A stretch of 64,000 bases of DNA, taken from positions 2,418,001-2,482,000 of the forward strand of contig JANUWF010003368.1 of NCBI GenBank assembly GCA_026120185.1, in the 5' to 3' direction. The translations under genes were made by a program, and so were the position numbers. Source of the DNA: Voacanga thouarsii. Its lineage: Eukaryota > Streptophyta > Magnoliopsida > Gentianales > Apocynaceae. The notes under the pieces are model-generated. The model saw only the letters and a program-made list of their open reading frames with translations. It was not told where the DNA came from and did no database searches. This document shows positions 10,404-21,219 of this stretch, piece by piece (the first letter of the stretch is position 1; each line of letters opens with the position of its first letter).

Positions 10404-11605
10404 CTTTATGATTTTTTTTTACAAATTTATGAAAATTAATAAATTTAGCATATATATAATAAATTACACACAAAAGTACTATTACCCTTGTATATTTATT
10501 TAGTTGATTCCAAGATATTTAATAATAAATTTATTTTGGTAATGGATTGAACTTAAATAAAAATTTATGGTTATTTTCTTTTCTTTTAATGTAAATTATC
10601 ATAGGGGTATATTGCAATTGGTCTAAAATATTAAATTGTTACAATATTCAAAATATACTAACATTTATAGGTTAGGGATATCAGAATAAGAGGATATAAA
10701 AAAATATCATTATATTAGGAATAATATATCACACACAAGTATTAGAAAATATATGATTACTTACATAAAGATTTGTCACATTAAGGTAGATATGCTCCAT
10801 AACCAAGTGTCAAAAAATAATAATTATTTTGGCATTTAGTTATGTTATATTTGAAGCAATTACTAACATTACAAAAAAGTCATAAAATAAATAAATTATA
10901 ATATACGAAGATGACACTATGCTTCATAATGTGACAATATTATGTACTAAAAAAAATTTAAATATTTGGTTTGCCCTATCTTTATTATTACAATAATAAA
11001 TGTCATAAAAAGAATTTATAAATACATCTATATATGTTAGCATAGGTTCTTACAGTAATATTGATTTATGACATTTATAAATGTCAAAGACTTTTCCTGA
11101 CATCACTTTGGACGACACTCTTTTTATATGTCATAATAGACCAAATGTAAAAAAAAAAAAAAACCCCCTCTATAATGACACAAAAATATCATTCACTGTG
11201 AGTAATGAATGATCACTCTGCATGGGTAATGGGTGATTACTCTTAAATTAGTTTTATACTATATACACATGAGTTAGTTTTTTTGAATGATCAAGGTGAT
11301 TTTATGAGTATTTTGTTGGTTGAATTGAATGCTTGACACATCTTGAGATGGTTTAGTGCCTAAAAAATATTTAATTTATAGAAAAAACTCTGTCAGATTT
11401 TTGTTTTCAAAATTTGAGAATCTTGCGTGGAAAATGTTGGAATGTATGCCTAAAATGGACAATGTATTTTTGTATTTTTGAAATTAATAAAATACTTCAT
11501 TTATTAATATTTTTTTGTTTACATATATGTGCATAATAAGGTTTAAGTGTGTCAGTAAGTAATCTATGTGATTGAGTTGTACTTTCACAGTAAGGTGTAG
11601 ATTTT
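9697..11605. other. Unassigned AT-rich intergenic DNA
   Basis: No supported gene. It contains a TA microsatellite (10364-10401), several poly-T runs, and a cluster of GTCA/TGAC-bearing words between about 10760 and 11190, noted as a finding. There is no sign of further phosphorylase exons. Confidence 0.5.
10364..10401. repeat. (TA)n microsatellite
   Basis: About 19 uninterrupted AT units. Confidence 0.95.
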
Positions 11606-11610
11606 GAGCT
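11606..11610. repeat. Target-site duplication of element A, left copy
   Basis: GAGCT here is repeated exactly at 33901-33905, directly outside the two LTR ends of element A. A 5-bp duplication is the normal mark of LTR-retrotransposon integration. Confidence 0.85.
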
Positions 11611-12071
11611 TGTTGGTGTGTGTTTGTGCACTGTGCTCCAATATGAATGTGTAAAGAAATAAGCTCACTCTCAATCAAGTTTTTTAAAAAAATAATAAAA
11701 ATACCAATTTAGTTAAATACACACACACATTATTGGGCAAGTATATCCACCATGTAGTATAAAGTTTAGTTGGTAAGTATCGAAGATCCCCAGGAATTGG
11801 GTCAATTACCGCTACTTTCACTTGAATTCTATTGTTCAATCAATTAAAAAAAGGAATAAGCTAATTAATTATTAACTATACAAGACTACCACAAAAATCG
11901 ATCAACCTAAATTTCAAGTCAAAGAACAAAAGATCACAAGGAAGATTTAAGCAAGGAAAGGAGATTAACCATGCAATTAAATAAGAATTCCCCCATGATT
12001 ACTTAAATAATAGACATCACTCAATCAACTGATAGCAATTTCAAGAATTGGCTAGATTTCCAAAATAAGGT

Positions 12072-12075
<4 letters not shown>

Positions 12076-12108
<33 letters not shown>
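12076..12108. repeat. (CT)n microsatellite in the A 3' LTR
   Basis: About 16 CT units. The matching position in the partner LTR (near 32818) has only CAGTCTCTCG, so the expansion happened after insertion. Confidence 0.95.
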
Positions 12109-12110
<2 letters not shown>

Positions 12111-12351
12111 GTAATGAATTCACTACCCTAGGATCCAACCTATGGATATCTTTATCTCACAAATTAAACCCAAAGATGCAAAATAATCAAGTAAATCTCA
12201 ATAAGCCAAAAAGCCCTAGAACTCGTATCTCTAGGTGATCCCAAAATTTCATCTACCATAAAGTTCTTAATCCTCTAAATCATTTCTTAAGTTCATCAAA
12301 GGATAAAAAAATCTATTAGATTAATACCAAAAGGAACCCATCTCATATATA

Positions 12352-12966
12352 TTTCTCAAGTTTAATACAAGAGAATTGCCCAAATTAATTAAATCCAATC
12401 AATCAAATTCAAGTAATAGATTTCTCAAAATAGAAATCAATTAACCAAAAATCATCCAATACAAAAGTAAAATAGGGTAAAACCCTTTAATTATAATTCA
12501 ATTCAATTAAATTTAACAACCCCAACTCAAATCACGAAGAAAAAGAAAAGGAAACTCATATACATGACCTCTTTTCTTCTTTGCATGCTTAAATTCGGGG
12601 CTGCTCATTCTTCCTTAATTCTTCATTGATCTTCTCTTCTTTTCTTTTTCTTATCTTATACATCCTTTCTCAAGTTCAATACAAGAGAATTGCCCAAATC
12701 AATTAAATTAATCAATCAAATCCAAGTAATAGATTACTCAAAATAGAAATTAATTAACCAAACAATCATCCAATACAAGAGTAAAATAGGGTACAACCCT
12801 TTAATTATAATTCAATTCAATTAAATTTAACAACCCCAACTCAAATCACAAAGACAAGGAAAAGGAAACTCACAGACAAGATCTCTTTTCTATTTTGCAA
12901 GCTTGAATTGGGGGCTGCTCCTTCTTCCTCAATTCTTCCTTGATCTTCTAATCTTTTCTTTTTCTT
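12352..12966. repeat. Tandem duplication inside the A 3' LTR
   Basis: Two units start with TTTCTCAAGTT-type sequence at 12352 and 12666 (period about 314 bp). They share a long run through TAAAATAGGG and the GGGGCTGCTC-type stretch. The partner LTR has this sequence once, near 33072-33300. Confidence 0.8.
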
Positions 12967-15351
12967 ATGCTTTCAAATGGTTCTTTGATGAAATTCGTGG
13001 GTGGCTCCTCCCTATCTCTTCCTCTAATTGTAACACCCCACTACCTAGGCTCGCCAGGGCCGGGGATGTCGCCTCGTCCAAAGGACAAGAGGTCTTTATA
13101 ATTAGGTCACACAAATAAAATAGCGGAATAAAAGTAATACTTTAACTTAAAATTTATTACATCCCAAGAATAAATCCAAGAAATTTCAAAAGAAAAAAAA
13201 ATTCATAAATAAAATTATCCACTCTCAACTCCCCAAAGCAATACATAAAAATAAATGATAACATTCTCTTCCAAGGCAGATAACACTAGCTACTCATCCC
13301 CACAGCATAATCAAGCTGAAATCATGGTAAAAGGTGATGAGATAGAAATCTCAATAAGTCCGTGTGTGCTTTGGGTATTCAGTGAAAATAGTTTGTGGAT
13401 GCAAAGTGTGAAATCTTTATAAGAGAAATATTAGCAAGCAATAAACATTAGTCAAAAGCAAGGTGGTGTTTTAGCTTTTTCAGCCACACATAATCAATAA
13501 AAATCAACCACTGGAAAGAAAGGGTTATGGGTTACCACATGTTGGGCCCCATAACTGGTCAGAATGCCGACACTTTGTGCAGACTGACAAAAAGTATGTG
13601 ATCGGCCTACCGGGCAAAATACTCCTCATTCTCTATACCCAAACAACAACCGGGTGTCCATTCCGGCATAACACAGTCACTTGACTGAAATAAAACTGCT
13701 AGCTCGAACCGGCATGGCTAAGTAGTACTGACATTTCTCTAAGTTGAGCTTATCTTCTGGAGGTGGCCTCCTGCCAAAAGACTCACTCTTGCTCTTCAAA
13801 ACTAGTACTACTAGCCTACCCCTATTGAGTACTCAACGTAACATATCCCCCTTTTGGGAAAATGAACATAACATAGTTCTACTTGAAAATGGCAATTAAT
13901 GATTTCCAAAATCTTTGTCAAAATCAGTTTTAGAAAGAGTTTTGAATTTGAGTAAATCTACTTATTGATTTCCAAATAATTTATTTGACTAAAATAAGAA
14001 AGGAATCAATCCTCAATTGCCTTTATAGAAATGAGTGTCCATGCACTCTATATTTGGCTTGCCATAATAAACATTTTGCATCAAACAGGTTTTATGCAGG
14101 AGCTTACCTGATTCTTACTCACAATAAGAGGTCTCCAACAGCCTACCTAACCCCGCATGGGGTAAATATAAACCACAATCAAATTCAAGCTAAAATTCAC
14201 TTTCTCAATTTAAAACTAACTCGATTCACTACTACTATGATCCTAGTGTCCCAAACTTTAAGACAAAATAATAAAGGAAAAGGGTTTATAAGTTAAGGCT
14301 AATCTGATATTCAAAATAATTAGTATTTTGGGAAATAGGTACTAATAAGCTGAAGATTTAAATCCTGCTAAGAAAAATTTAGAGTCTATTTGATGAAGAG
14401 TCCTAGGTGGTATTGCGTAAAATAATGATTTATTAATAATTATTTGCTAGAAAATAATTGATAACTAAAATTAGTTGAAAATAAATTTTAATGAGTCTTG
14501 ATTGAAAGATAATAGATAAACTTTAATAGGTTTTGGTTAAAAGATAATAATTAAATTTTAATAATAAATATTTTACTTATTATGATTATTTTCATAAAAG
14601 GCTTTAGTTGATTTCATCATTTTATGTAACATCTATATGTTTTATTTTTCTAGCAAAAGCTATTATTTATTTGACTAAAATATCCTTATTATATATAATA
14701 ATCCAAATCTACCCTTCCTAGGATTTTTCGAAATTACTAGCCAAAAATCATAATATTAAATATTTATTGAAGAAATAAAATTAGCTTAGGGACAACTAGG
14801 TCATGATCATAATTCTATTGCTAACCACAATCATGAACATATTCACCCCTTCACATCATCAAATCATGAATATAAGCATAGATCCAAATTTACTAAGGCA
14901 TTATCTAACCTTTACTAGCATAAATATAACCATGACTTTAATAATCACACAAGAATATAAATCCTAGTCATCATTGATGACATAATCTCTAGTATACTTA
15001 ATCATGGAGGCATGCATTAAACCCTAAAACACCATACATTCAACCAAGATAATCAACTCATGCATAAATCCCATCTCCATCATATTTATACATATATTCA
15101 TGCTTCAAACTCAACTCATCACAACAATACATACTCAAACCCTATTCATAATCCATCTTCTATTAACATCATCATAGAGACATGAATCTAGAATTTAAAA
15201 GGAGGGTTAAAAAGGCTTATTTGATTGATGAATACCTTGAAGGAGTTTCGAATGGATCTCAATTCCTAGATGACTAGATCCGTCCAAGGAAGTTGAAGAA
15301 AGCATAGCCATTGGTGAAGAAGTCATTCGGCCAAGAAGGAGAGAGGTTCGG

Positions 15352-15353
<2 letters not shown>

Positions 15354-15391
<38 letters not shown>
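15354..15391. repeat. (AG)n microsatellite in S1
   Basis: About 19 AG units. S2 has a short AG run here and a (TA)n tract just after it. Confidence 0.95.
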
Positions 15392-15393
<2 letters not shown>

Positions 15394-17000
15394 CATTAGC
15401 ATGTTTATTCATATACATATTCATTAGAGATCAAAGGTTAGAGAAGATGAAGTTGTTAGAACAAACCAACCTTGAAGGTATTCTTGATCATTCACAAAAA
15501 TTCTAGTTTTTGATCCAAAAGAGCAAGTTGGATTTTAGAGTTTGATGTTAAAAATGGTATGGATGGACTCACGGCAATGAGTAGATGAATTTTGGAGTTT
15601 TTAGAAGAAGTTTGAAGTGATTTGAAGGGGTATTAGGCAAAAGGAAGGAGTAGGTGTTCTTGATGTGCTATGTGTTCTTGAAGGTTGAAGAGAGTAGAGA
15701 TGTCTTGATTTGAAGCTGCCGAAATTCTGAAGGATTAGGGCTGGCCGAATTGTTTATAGGGTTTTGATAGATGATTTTCTGGTTTGGAAGGGAAAAGGAA
15801 AGGCTAGTTGTTGAAATCATAAAAGAATATCTTAAGGAATCAAATTTGGAAACTAAATATAGTAAGAATATCTTTGATCATTGGAGAGCTTTTGGCCAAA
15901 TTGTTGTGCAGTGTTTCTGCTGGATGAAAGTTGATTGAAAAGGGGTAATGGTGGCTGAAAAGATGGAGTGAAATGGTGAATAATAAGTCTGGTTGTTTGA
16001 GGAACATTTTATGGAAGATTGCTAAATTAATGTTGCTAGAATTTTGGTATCTAATCAAAGCATGATTTTAGAGATTTACTGGAGAGATTTTCAGGCAGCC
16101 ATGTCTGATTTTCATGTAGGAGCTTGGGGAAGACAATGGAGTTCTGATCATGGCTGTTTAAGAGTGGTTTGTGCAGAAGAAAGCTGAAGTTTTGGCCAGG
16201 GATGAATTAGGAAACAAAGCTGAAAATTTTCCTGTATAGAATTTTCGCAAGGTGCTGGAATTTCTGAACAGTTTCGGCTGCCATTTTCCAGTCAGCTTGC
16301 AGAGAGTTTGGAGGAGATTTTAGGGGTCTTTCAATGCTGGTTTCTAGCCTTCTTTATGGAGGAAAAACGTGGCTAAGATGTTGAGCAAAAACTGAAAGAA
16401 AACAGTTTGGTTTCGGACCTCCAAAGCTGCGAACTCAACCAGAAATTTCTCTGGTTTTGCACAGCATTTGTGCAGTCCGAAAATGGCCAAGAAAATTTAG
16501 ATCTCAAGCTGATCAAAAGGCCATTTTCTGGCAGCATTTGGGAGGGAATAATATCTAAGAATTTCGACACCTTGAAGGCACAAAAAGCTGGAAAAATTTT
16601 AGTTAATGCCATGAAGGAAAATGAACATAGCTAGAGTGCAATTTTAGAAGGTTCACTAGAGGGATTTATTCTCTTGGAATCTCCCACATCTCTACCACAT
16701 TTTCAGACCATAAGATGTCTTTCACTAAGACATTTTGAACCTTCAAAGCCATAACACTTTACTGAAATTTCTGGAATGAAATTGGCTAGAACAAATTTGA
16801 CCAATCTAATTAATTGAGAATTAAGAGAAATTAAAGATCAAGAAGAAATGAATTCTCTTAGGAAATTTTGAGTAGGCACAAGAATAGGATTAGAGTACTC
16901 CTATCATGTCTCCCCTAGAGCAACACTTCTGCCCTATGCTAAGGTTCTTAAGGCCGAAAATACCCATTCCTAAGCAAAAATAAAATTTAATCATGCTATA

Positions 17001-17072
17001 GCTCCACGATGGAATTTGAACCCAATACTTTAAGAATTAATTCCAAAGCTCTAACAACTAAATCACAACAAC
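17001..17072 (-). other. tRNA-like block (A-box and B-box) in S1
   Basis: On the minus strand, TTTAGTTGTTAGAGC resembles a Pol III A-box. About 30 nt later comes GGGTTCAAATTCC, a near-consensus B-box. The A-start to B-end span is about 55 nt, as in tRNA genes. The same block is in S2 with a better A-box (GGTTTAGTGGTTAGAGC). Arms outside the boxes do not form a convincing acceptor stem, so this is a tRNA-derived relic (perhaps a SINE head) and not a tRNA gene. Confidence 0.45.
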
Positions 17073-17864
17073 TCTTGATTTTATTTTCTCTCTAAAATAT
17101 TTTTCCTATTTAATCCTCAAGCTATCTCCCTATTTCCTCCTCAAGAAAAAATTATCATTTTGCCCTTCTTATCCAATAATCATAATCAAGCCCCCTAGAC
17201 TATAAAACACAAATTCAAAGCACATAAAATCGTATAAAAATATATTTAAACATGCAATTAAGTATGATATGCATCCTAACCCCCTTACTCTAAGGTTGGT
17301 TCCGACTGGGGTTTCATACTAATGACCTATTTATAGTTTTTTCAATGAAAAAAAAGCCCAAAATACGCTGAACAAAGCATAATCTGCAATGTTACACAGT
17401 GCCATGGATGTAGATAGGAACAGTGTCGTGCATGCCTTGATCCTCTAATTTCCATGTCAAATGACGTCATGGTGCTTATTGTTGCCCTGTACTCGATTGT
17501 TGCGCAGTGGTGTGAAGCATGCTAATTATGGTGCCATGGAGCTTCTGATGTTCCGCAGTTTCTAACTTTTGATGATGCATGACAACATGTATCTTGACTG
17601 GCATAGCACCATGTAAGCTCAGAAGATCGATCTCTAAATTTCAACTGATGCATGATGGTATGTAGATCATTGCCGACGGTGCTGTGCATACCCTATATAG
17701 CTCATTTTTCAGTGTTTTCTCCTTAAATTCTTTTCTAACTTCAATTCTTTTAATCTACATCAAACAAGGAGAAATTTAGGAGAGATGAGTAGCAGTCTAT
17801 AATGAAAATTAAAGAATTTAAGCTCAAATTCTATATAAAATATGCATGAAATAACTAAATATCA

Positions 17865-17877
17865 ATCCCTTACACTT
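17865..17877 (-). other. Polypurine tract of element A
   Basis: The minus strand reads AAGTGTAAGGGAT directly before the LTR start TGATATTT. Upstream on the same strand is GACAAGCAAAAG, as in Athila/Tat elements. The tract primes plus-strand DNA synthesis. Confidence 0.75.
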
Positions 17878-19246
17878 AAACTTTTGCTTGTCTTTAAGCA
17901 AATTTTTACAATCAAAACATTTCAAGCAAAAACCATGTATACCAAGAATAGATCTTTAGCAACAATGATTTTTATAAAAAAATTATCCAAATTCTCTTGA
18001 GATGAAAATTCAGTTTCAAGTCATCTAACTAAGCTTAAACTCATATAAACCTGTGTATTTAGATAAATAAAACCGAATCCATCGAAGTTAGATTAAATAG
18101 GTCTATATTTATTCAATTCAGTCTCATCCTATCTCTTGGTTCAAGATTATGACTCCAATGATTTGTATAAGCTAGGAATAAGGGTTACTTAAGTTCTCTA
18201 ATTTCCAAAAGCTACTACAACCTGAGTAGTAAACAGGAGATTAGTCCATACACTTGTTTTTACAAGGTAAATGTAATTATCTAGTAAAGATGGAATAAAA
18301 ATATTTTAACCTTTACATTACCCTTATTAGGGTAAAATAATACAAATGCCTAGTAAAGGTGTAAAGAGTGATTTTTCAGCATTTGCATTGCTTTACTCTA
18401 TGGAACTTTTTCTTACTCCAATTTACATTTACTTAAATCCAGAATTAGGATTGGCTAGAAAATCATAGAATATAAATGGGCTAAAGTTCCTTACTTATAC
18501 TTCATCATAAGTTTCTCATCAATTCCCAAGAAACAAAATGTCACAAAATTTACTAAAATATAGATAAGGTTAAGTTAAATTCTCAAGACTTGATATATAT
18601 CACACCAAATATACACATTGACCAAAGAAAATCCCTTCAAAACAACCTTAATCAAAATTCACTCATCAAGAGACAAAGAATAATAATTCTAAACAAGTCA
18701 AAATATACTAAAAATCGAAAAAAATTTAGCTCAATTTACCTTTTGCACTTATAATACTCAATTCTCTCTCTCCTACACTTAAAATGCACAATGTCCTCAT
18801 TGGCAAAAGGAGTATGCAATGTTCGTATAATGGGACTAAAAGAAATGTGAGAAAAGAAAATAGAGTAATACTCCCTATGGAATTTTGCAGCTCAATGTAA
18901 TTCAACAAGAAGAGAAGAAAGGCTTATCCATAGAAATCATAAGAGTTATCTACAATTGTCAAAACGAAACAAGTACTAAAACAAAGAGAACATAAGTAAA
19001 TTGAAGAAAAGGGAAATACATAACAAACTACTGAAATAATATTTGCCTTGAGTTATAGAGCAACAATTGATCCCACTCTTTGAACTCCCGATTTGGTAAA
19101 ATATGCTTATCATGCTATTGCTTGACCTTTTCCTTATACATTTTGCGGTTCTCTTAAGCTTCACTCCTCAACTTATCTAGTTCATTCAATTAAAGAAATC
19201 TCTTTTCTTGTGCAGAATCAAGATTAAAATTCACTAACTTAATGGC
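17878..19246 (-). other. Interior of element A between integrase and 3' LTR, no gene seen
   Basis: About 1.37 kb with only short frames. Athila-group elements often carry an env-like third frame here, but I see no signal peptide or membrane segment to support one. Confidence 0.5.
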
Positions 19247-19806
19247 CTAAAATGCCTTGTGCTCAATTTTCACAAGTAAATGATAGGACTTCCCATAAAT
19301 CAATCTATATGGAGTGGTACCTAGAGGTGTCTTATATGCTGTCCAATATGCCCAAAGAACATCATCTAGTGTCACACTCCAATCTTTTTTAGTATGGTTC
19401 ACCACTTTTTCTAAAATGCCTTTTAACTCTCTGTTGACTACCTTTACTTGACCACTAGTTTGGGGATGATAAGGGATAGCTAGCTGTGGGTAACACCTAA
19501 CATGTTTAGCACTCTCGCCAATTGATTGTTGCAAAAATGAGTCCCCCTATTACTTAAAAGCACTCTAGGCACCCAAACCAAGTAAACATATTTTTCAAAA
19601 ACTTAACCACCACCCGAGCATCATTTGTTGGCAAAGCCTGTGCTTTCACCTGATACATAGTCAACAGTCACCAAAATATACTTATTACTAAAAGAACTTG
19701 GAAAGGGTCCCATAAAATCAATTCCCCAACAATAAAAAATTTTACAGGCTTGCAATATTGATAATGGCATCTCATGAGCCTTAGAAATGTTAATGTCCTT
19801 TGGCAT
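19247..19806 (-). pseudogene. Integrase core of element A
   Basis: Two minus frames cover the catalytic core. The first part (19621-19806) has [12 protein letters not shown] and [12 protein letters not shown], holding the first catalytic Asp. The second (19247-19534) has [19 protein letters not shown], where the third acidic residue of the DDE triad is expected; the usual Glu after GQ reads Val-Lys-Val, so it looks lost. It continues [21 protein letters not shown] and [10 protein letters not shown] stop-rich gap lies between them. The enzyme joins element cDNA to host DNA. Confidence 0.8.
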
Positions 19807-19891
19807 CTATCATAGTTTTCACAAACCTGTGAGCATCCTCAAAAATTGTATGCCAATAAAATCCCAATTCTAGAATTTTTCTTGCATTGGC

Positions 19892-20590
19892 TTAATAGTG
19901 TCCACCAGTTGATCCTTCATGACAATGACGGAGAATGTCTTTGGCCACCTCTTGATCCATATATCTTCTGATAATGTGATCTATACAACAATGAAAAAGA
20001 AAGGGATCCTCCCAAAAGTAATTCTTCACTTCTAAGAGAAATTTCTTTCTTTGTTGTGAGGTGTATTCCTTTGAAATAATCCACGCAGTAAGATAATTAG
20101 AAAAATCAGCAAACCATGAAGAAGATGAAGTTTTACTCTCAATCCATAATAATTGTTCATTAGGAAAAGTATCATAAATTTCAATTTCTTTTAAAGGTTC
20201 TAGATGAGGGTTTTCTAGTATAGACAAATGGTCTGTGGCAAGATTTTCAGCTCCTTTCTTATCTTTGATCTCCAAATCAAACTCTTGTAAAAGTAACACC
20301 CACCTTATTAGTCTAGGTTTAGCATGATGTTTAGCCGGTAGATATTTCAAAGCAGAATGATCAGTGTATACACTCACTTTAGATAAAATAAGGTAAGAGC
20401 GAAATTAATTAAAAGCAAATACTATAGTAAGCATCTCTTTTTCTATGGTAGCATAATTCTCTTGAGTATCCCTAAGAGTCTTACTGGCATAATAAATTGG
20501 TTGAAAGCTTTTCCCTTGCCTTTGTCTAAGCACTGCATCCACTGCAAAATCACTAGCATTACACATTAATTCAAATGGTAGGGATTAATC
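19892..20590 (-). pseudogene. RNase H and integrase zinc domain of element A
   Basis: The upstream part, readable to about 20590, has NASDFAVDAVLRQRQGK and IYYASKTLRDTQENYATIEKEML, a Gypsy RNase H. A stop after VFAFN follows. The open frame 19892-20377 continues with [42 protein letters not shown] and [10 protein letters not shown]. It ends in the N-terminal integrase zone [15 protein letters not shown], which carries the His residues of the HHCC finger. The enzyme removes RNA from the RNA-DNA hybrid. Confidence 0.85.
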
Positions 20591-20777
20591 AGGTGTAACT
20601 AAGACAGGAGAATTAGTCAGTTGGAACTTTAATTGATTGAAGGCTTGAAACACTATTCATTAAAGTTGAATGGAGCATCTTTTTCTAGAAGAAAGGTGAA
20701 GGGTTTGGAAATCCTTAAAAAATCATTGATAAATCTTCTATAGAAATCTGCATGTCCCAGAAAACTTCTGATTGCGT

Positions 20778-21214
20778 TTACAGAGGATGGTGGGGAAGCT
20801 TCTCTATGATTTCAATCTTTTCTCTATCAACTTCCAAACCTTTACTTGAAATTTTATACCTTAACATAATACATTCCTCTACCATAAAATGACATTTCTC
20901 CCAATTCAACACAAGATTCATTTCTTCACAATTTTGGAGTACTTTTTTCAAAATTTTCAAACACAACTTAAAAGAATCCCTAAAAATAGAAAAGTCATCC
21001 ATAAACACTTCCATTATCTCCTATGCTAAGCCTTCAAAAATAACCATCATAAATTTTTGAAATGTCCCAAGCCCATTGCACAATCCAAACGACATTTGCC
21101 TATAAGCAAAAGTTCCAAAGGGGTAGGTGAACGTGGTCTTCTCTTGATCTTCAAGAGCTATAGGAATTTGAAGGTAGCTAGAAAATCCATCTAAAAAATA
21201 GTAGTACATGTGTC
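20778..21214 (-). pseudogene. Reverse transcriptase palm of element A, second half
   Basis: The minus frames 21021-21209 and 20778-21014 are contiguous apart from one stop. They read YYFLDGFSSYLQIPI (first catalytic Asp), FGTFAYRQMSFGLCNGLGTF, and VFMDDFSIF, the YXDD-equivalent with both Asp kept. VLNWEKCHFMVEECIMLRYKIS follows. FLDG and FMDDFS forms are typical of Athila/Tat elements. Element K cuts the domain at 21215-30174; the first half is at 30170-30611. Confidence 0.88.
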
Positions 21215-21219
21215 CAGCT
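21215..21219. repeat. Target-site duplication of element K, left copy
   Basis: CAGCT here and at 30170-30174, directly outside the LTRs of K. Confidence 0.9.

Larger units (their letters stand above)
13029..17318 (-). mobile_element. Solo LTR S1 (long Gypsy LTR, 4.29 kb)
   Basis: The element starts TGTAACACCCC and ends TTTCATA (CA decayed to TA). It is flanked by exact CTAAT duplications (13024-13028 and 17319-17323), and the empty site is visible in the other LTR of A near 33360. It has no terminal direct repeats and no gag or pol, so it is a single LTR left by recombination. It aligns along its length with S2 (57502-61866). I infer minus orientation from the minus-strand reading: it ends GGGGTGTTACA like many Tekay/Del-type LTRs and has a TATA-like CTATAAACA at about 15751-15759. 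Confidence 0.85.
11611..17864 (-). repeat. 3' LTR of element A, interrupted by solo LTR S1
   Basis: It begins TGTTGGTGTG and ends ATATCA. It aligns with 32356-33900 once S1 is removed. S1 landed a few bases from the minus-strand TATA box, now at about 17329-17336. Unlike the other LTR it carries a CT microsatellite and a direct duplication of about 314 bp (units from 12352 and 12666), so it is longer than its partner. Confidence 0.85.

Noticed and set aside
13985..14296. 103-codon plus-strand frame in S1
   Set aside because: The matching part of S2 does not keep it open, and it lies inside a non-coding solo LTR.
17001..17072. A true tRNA gene
   Set aside because: Only the A- and B-box spacing fits. 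No proper acceptor stem or anticodon arm could be made in either copy.
17878..19246. An env-like third frame in element A
   Set aside because: Only frames of about 60 codons, without signal peptide, membrane segment or similarity to env-like proteins.
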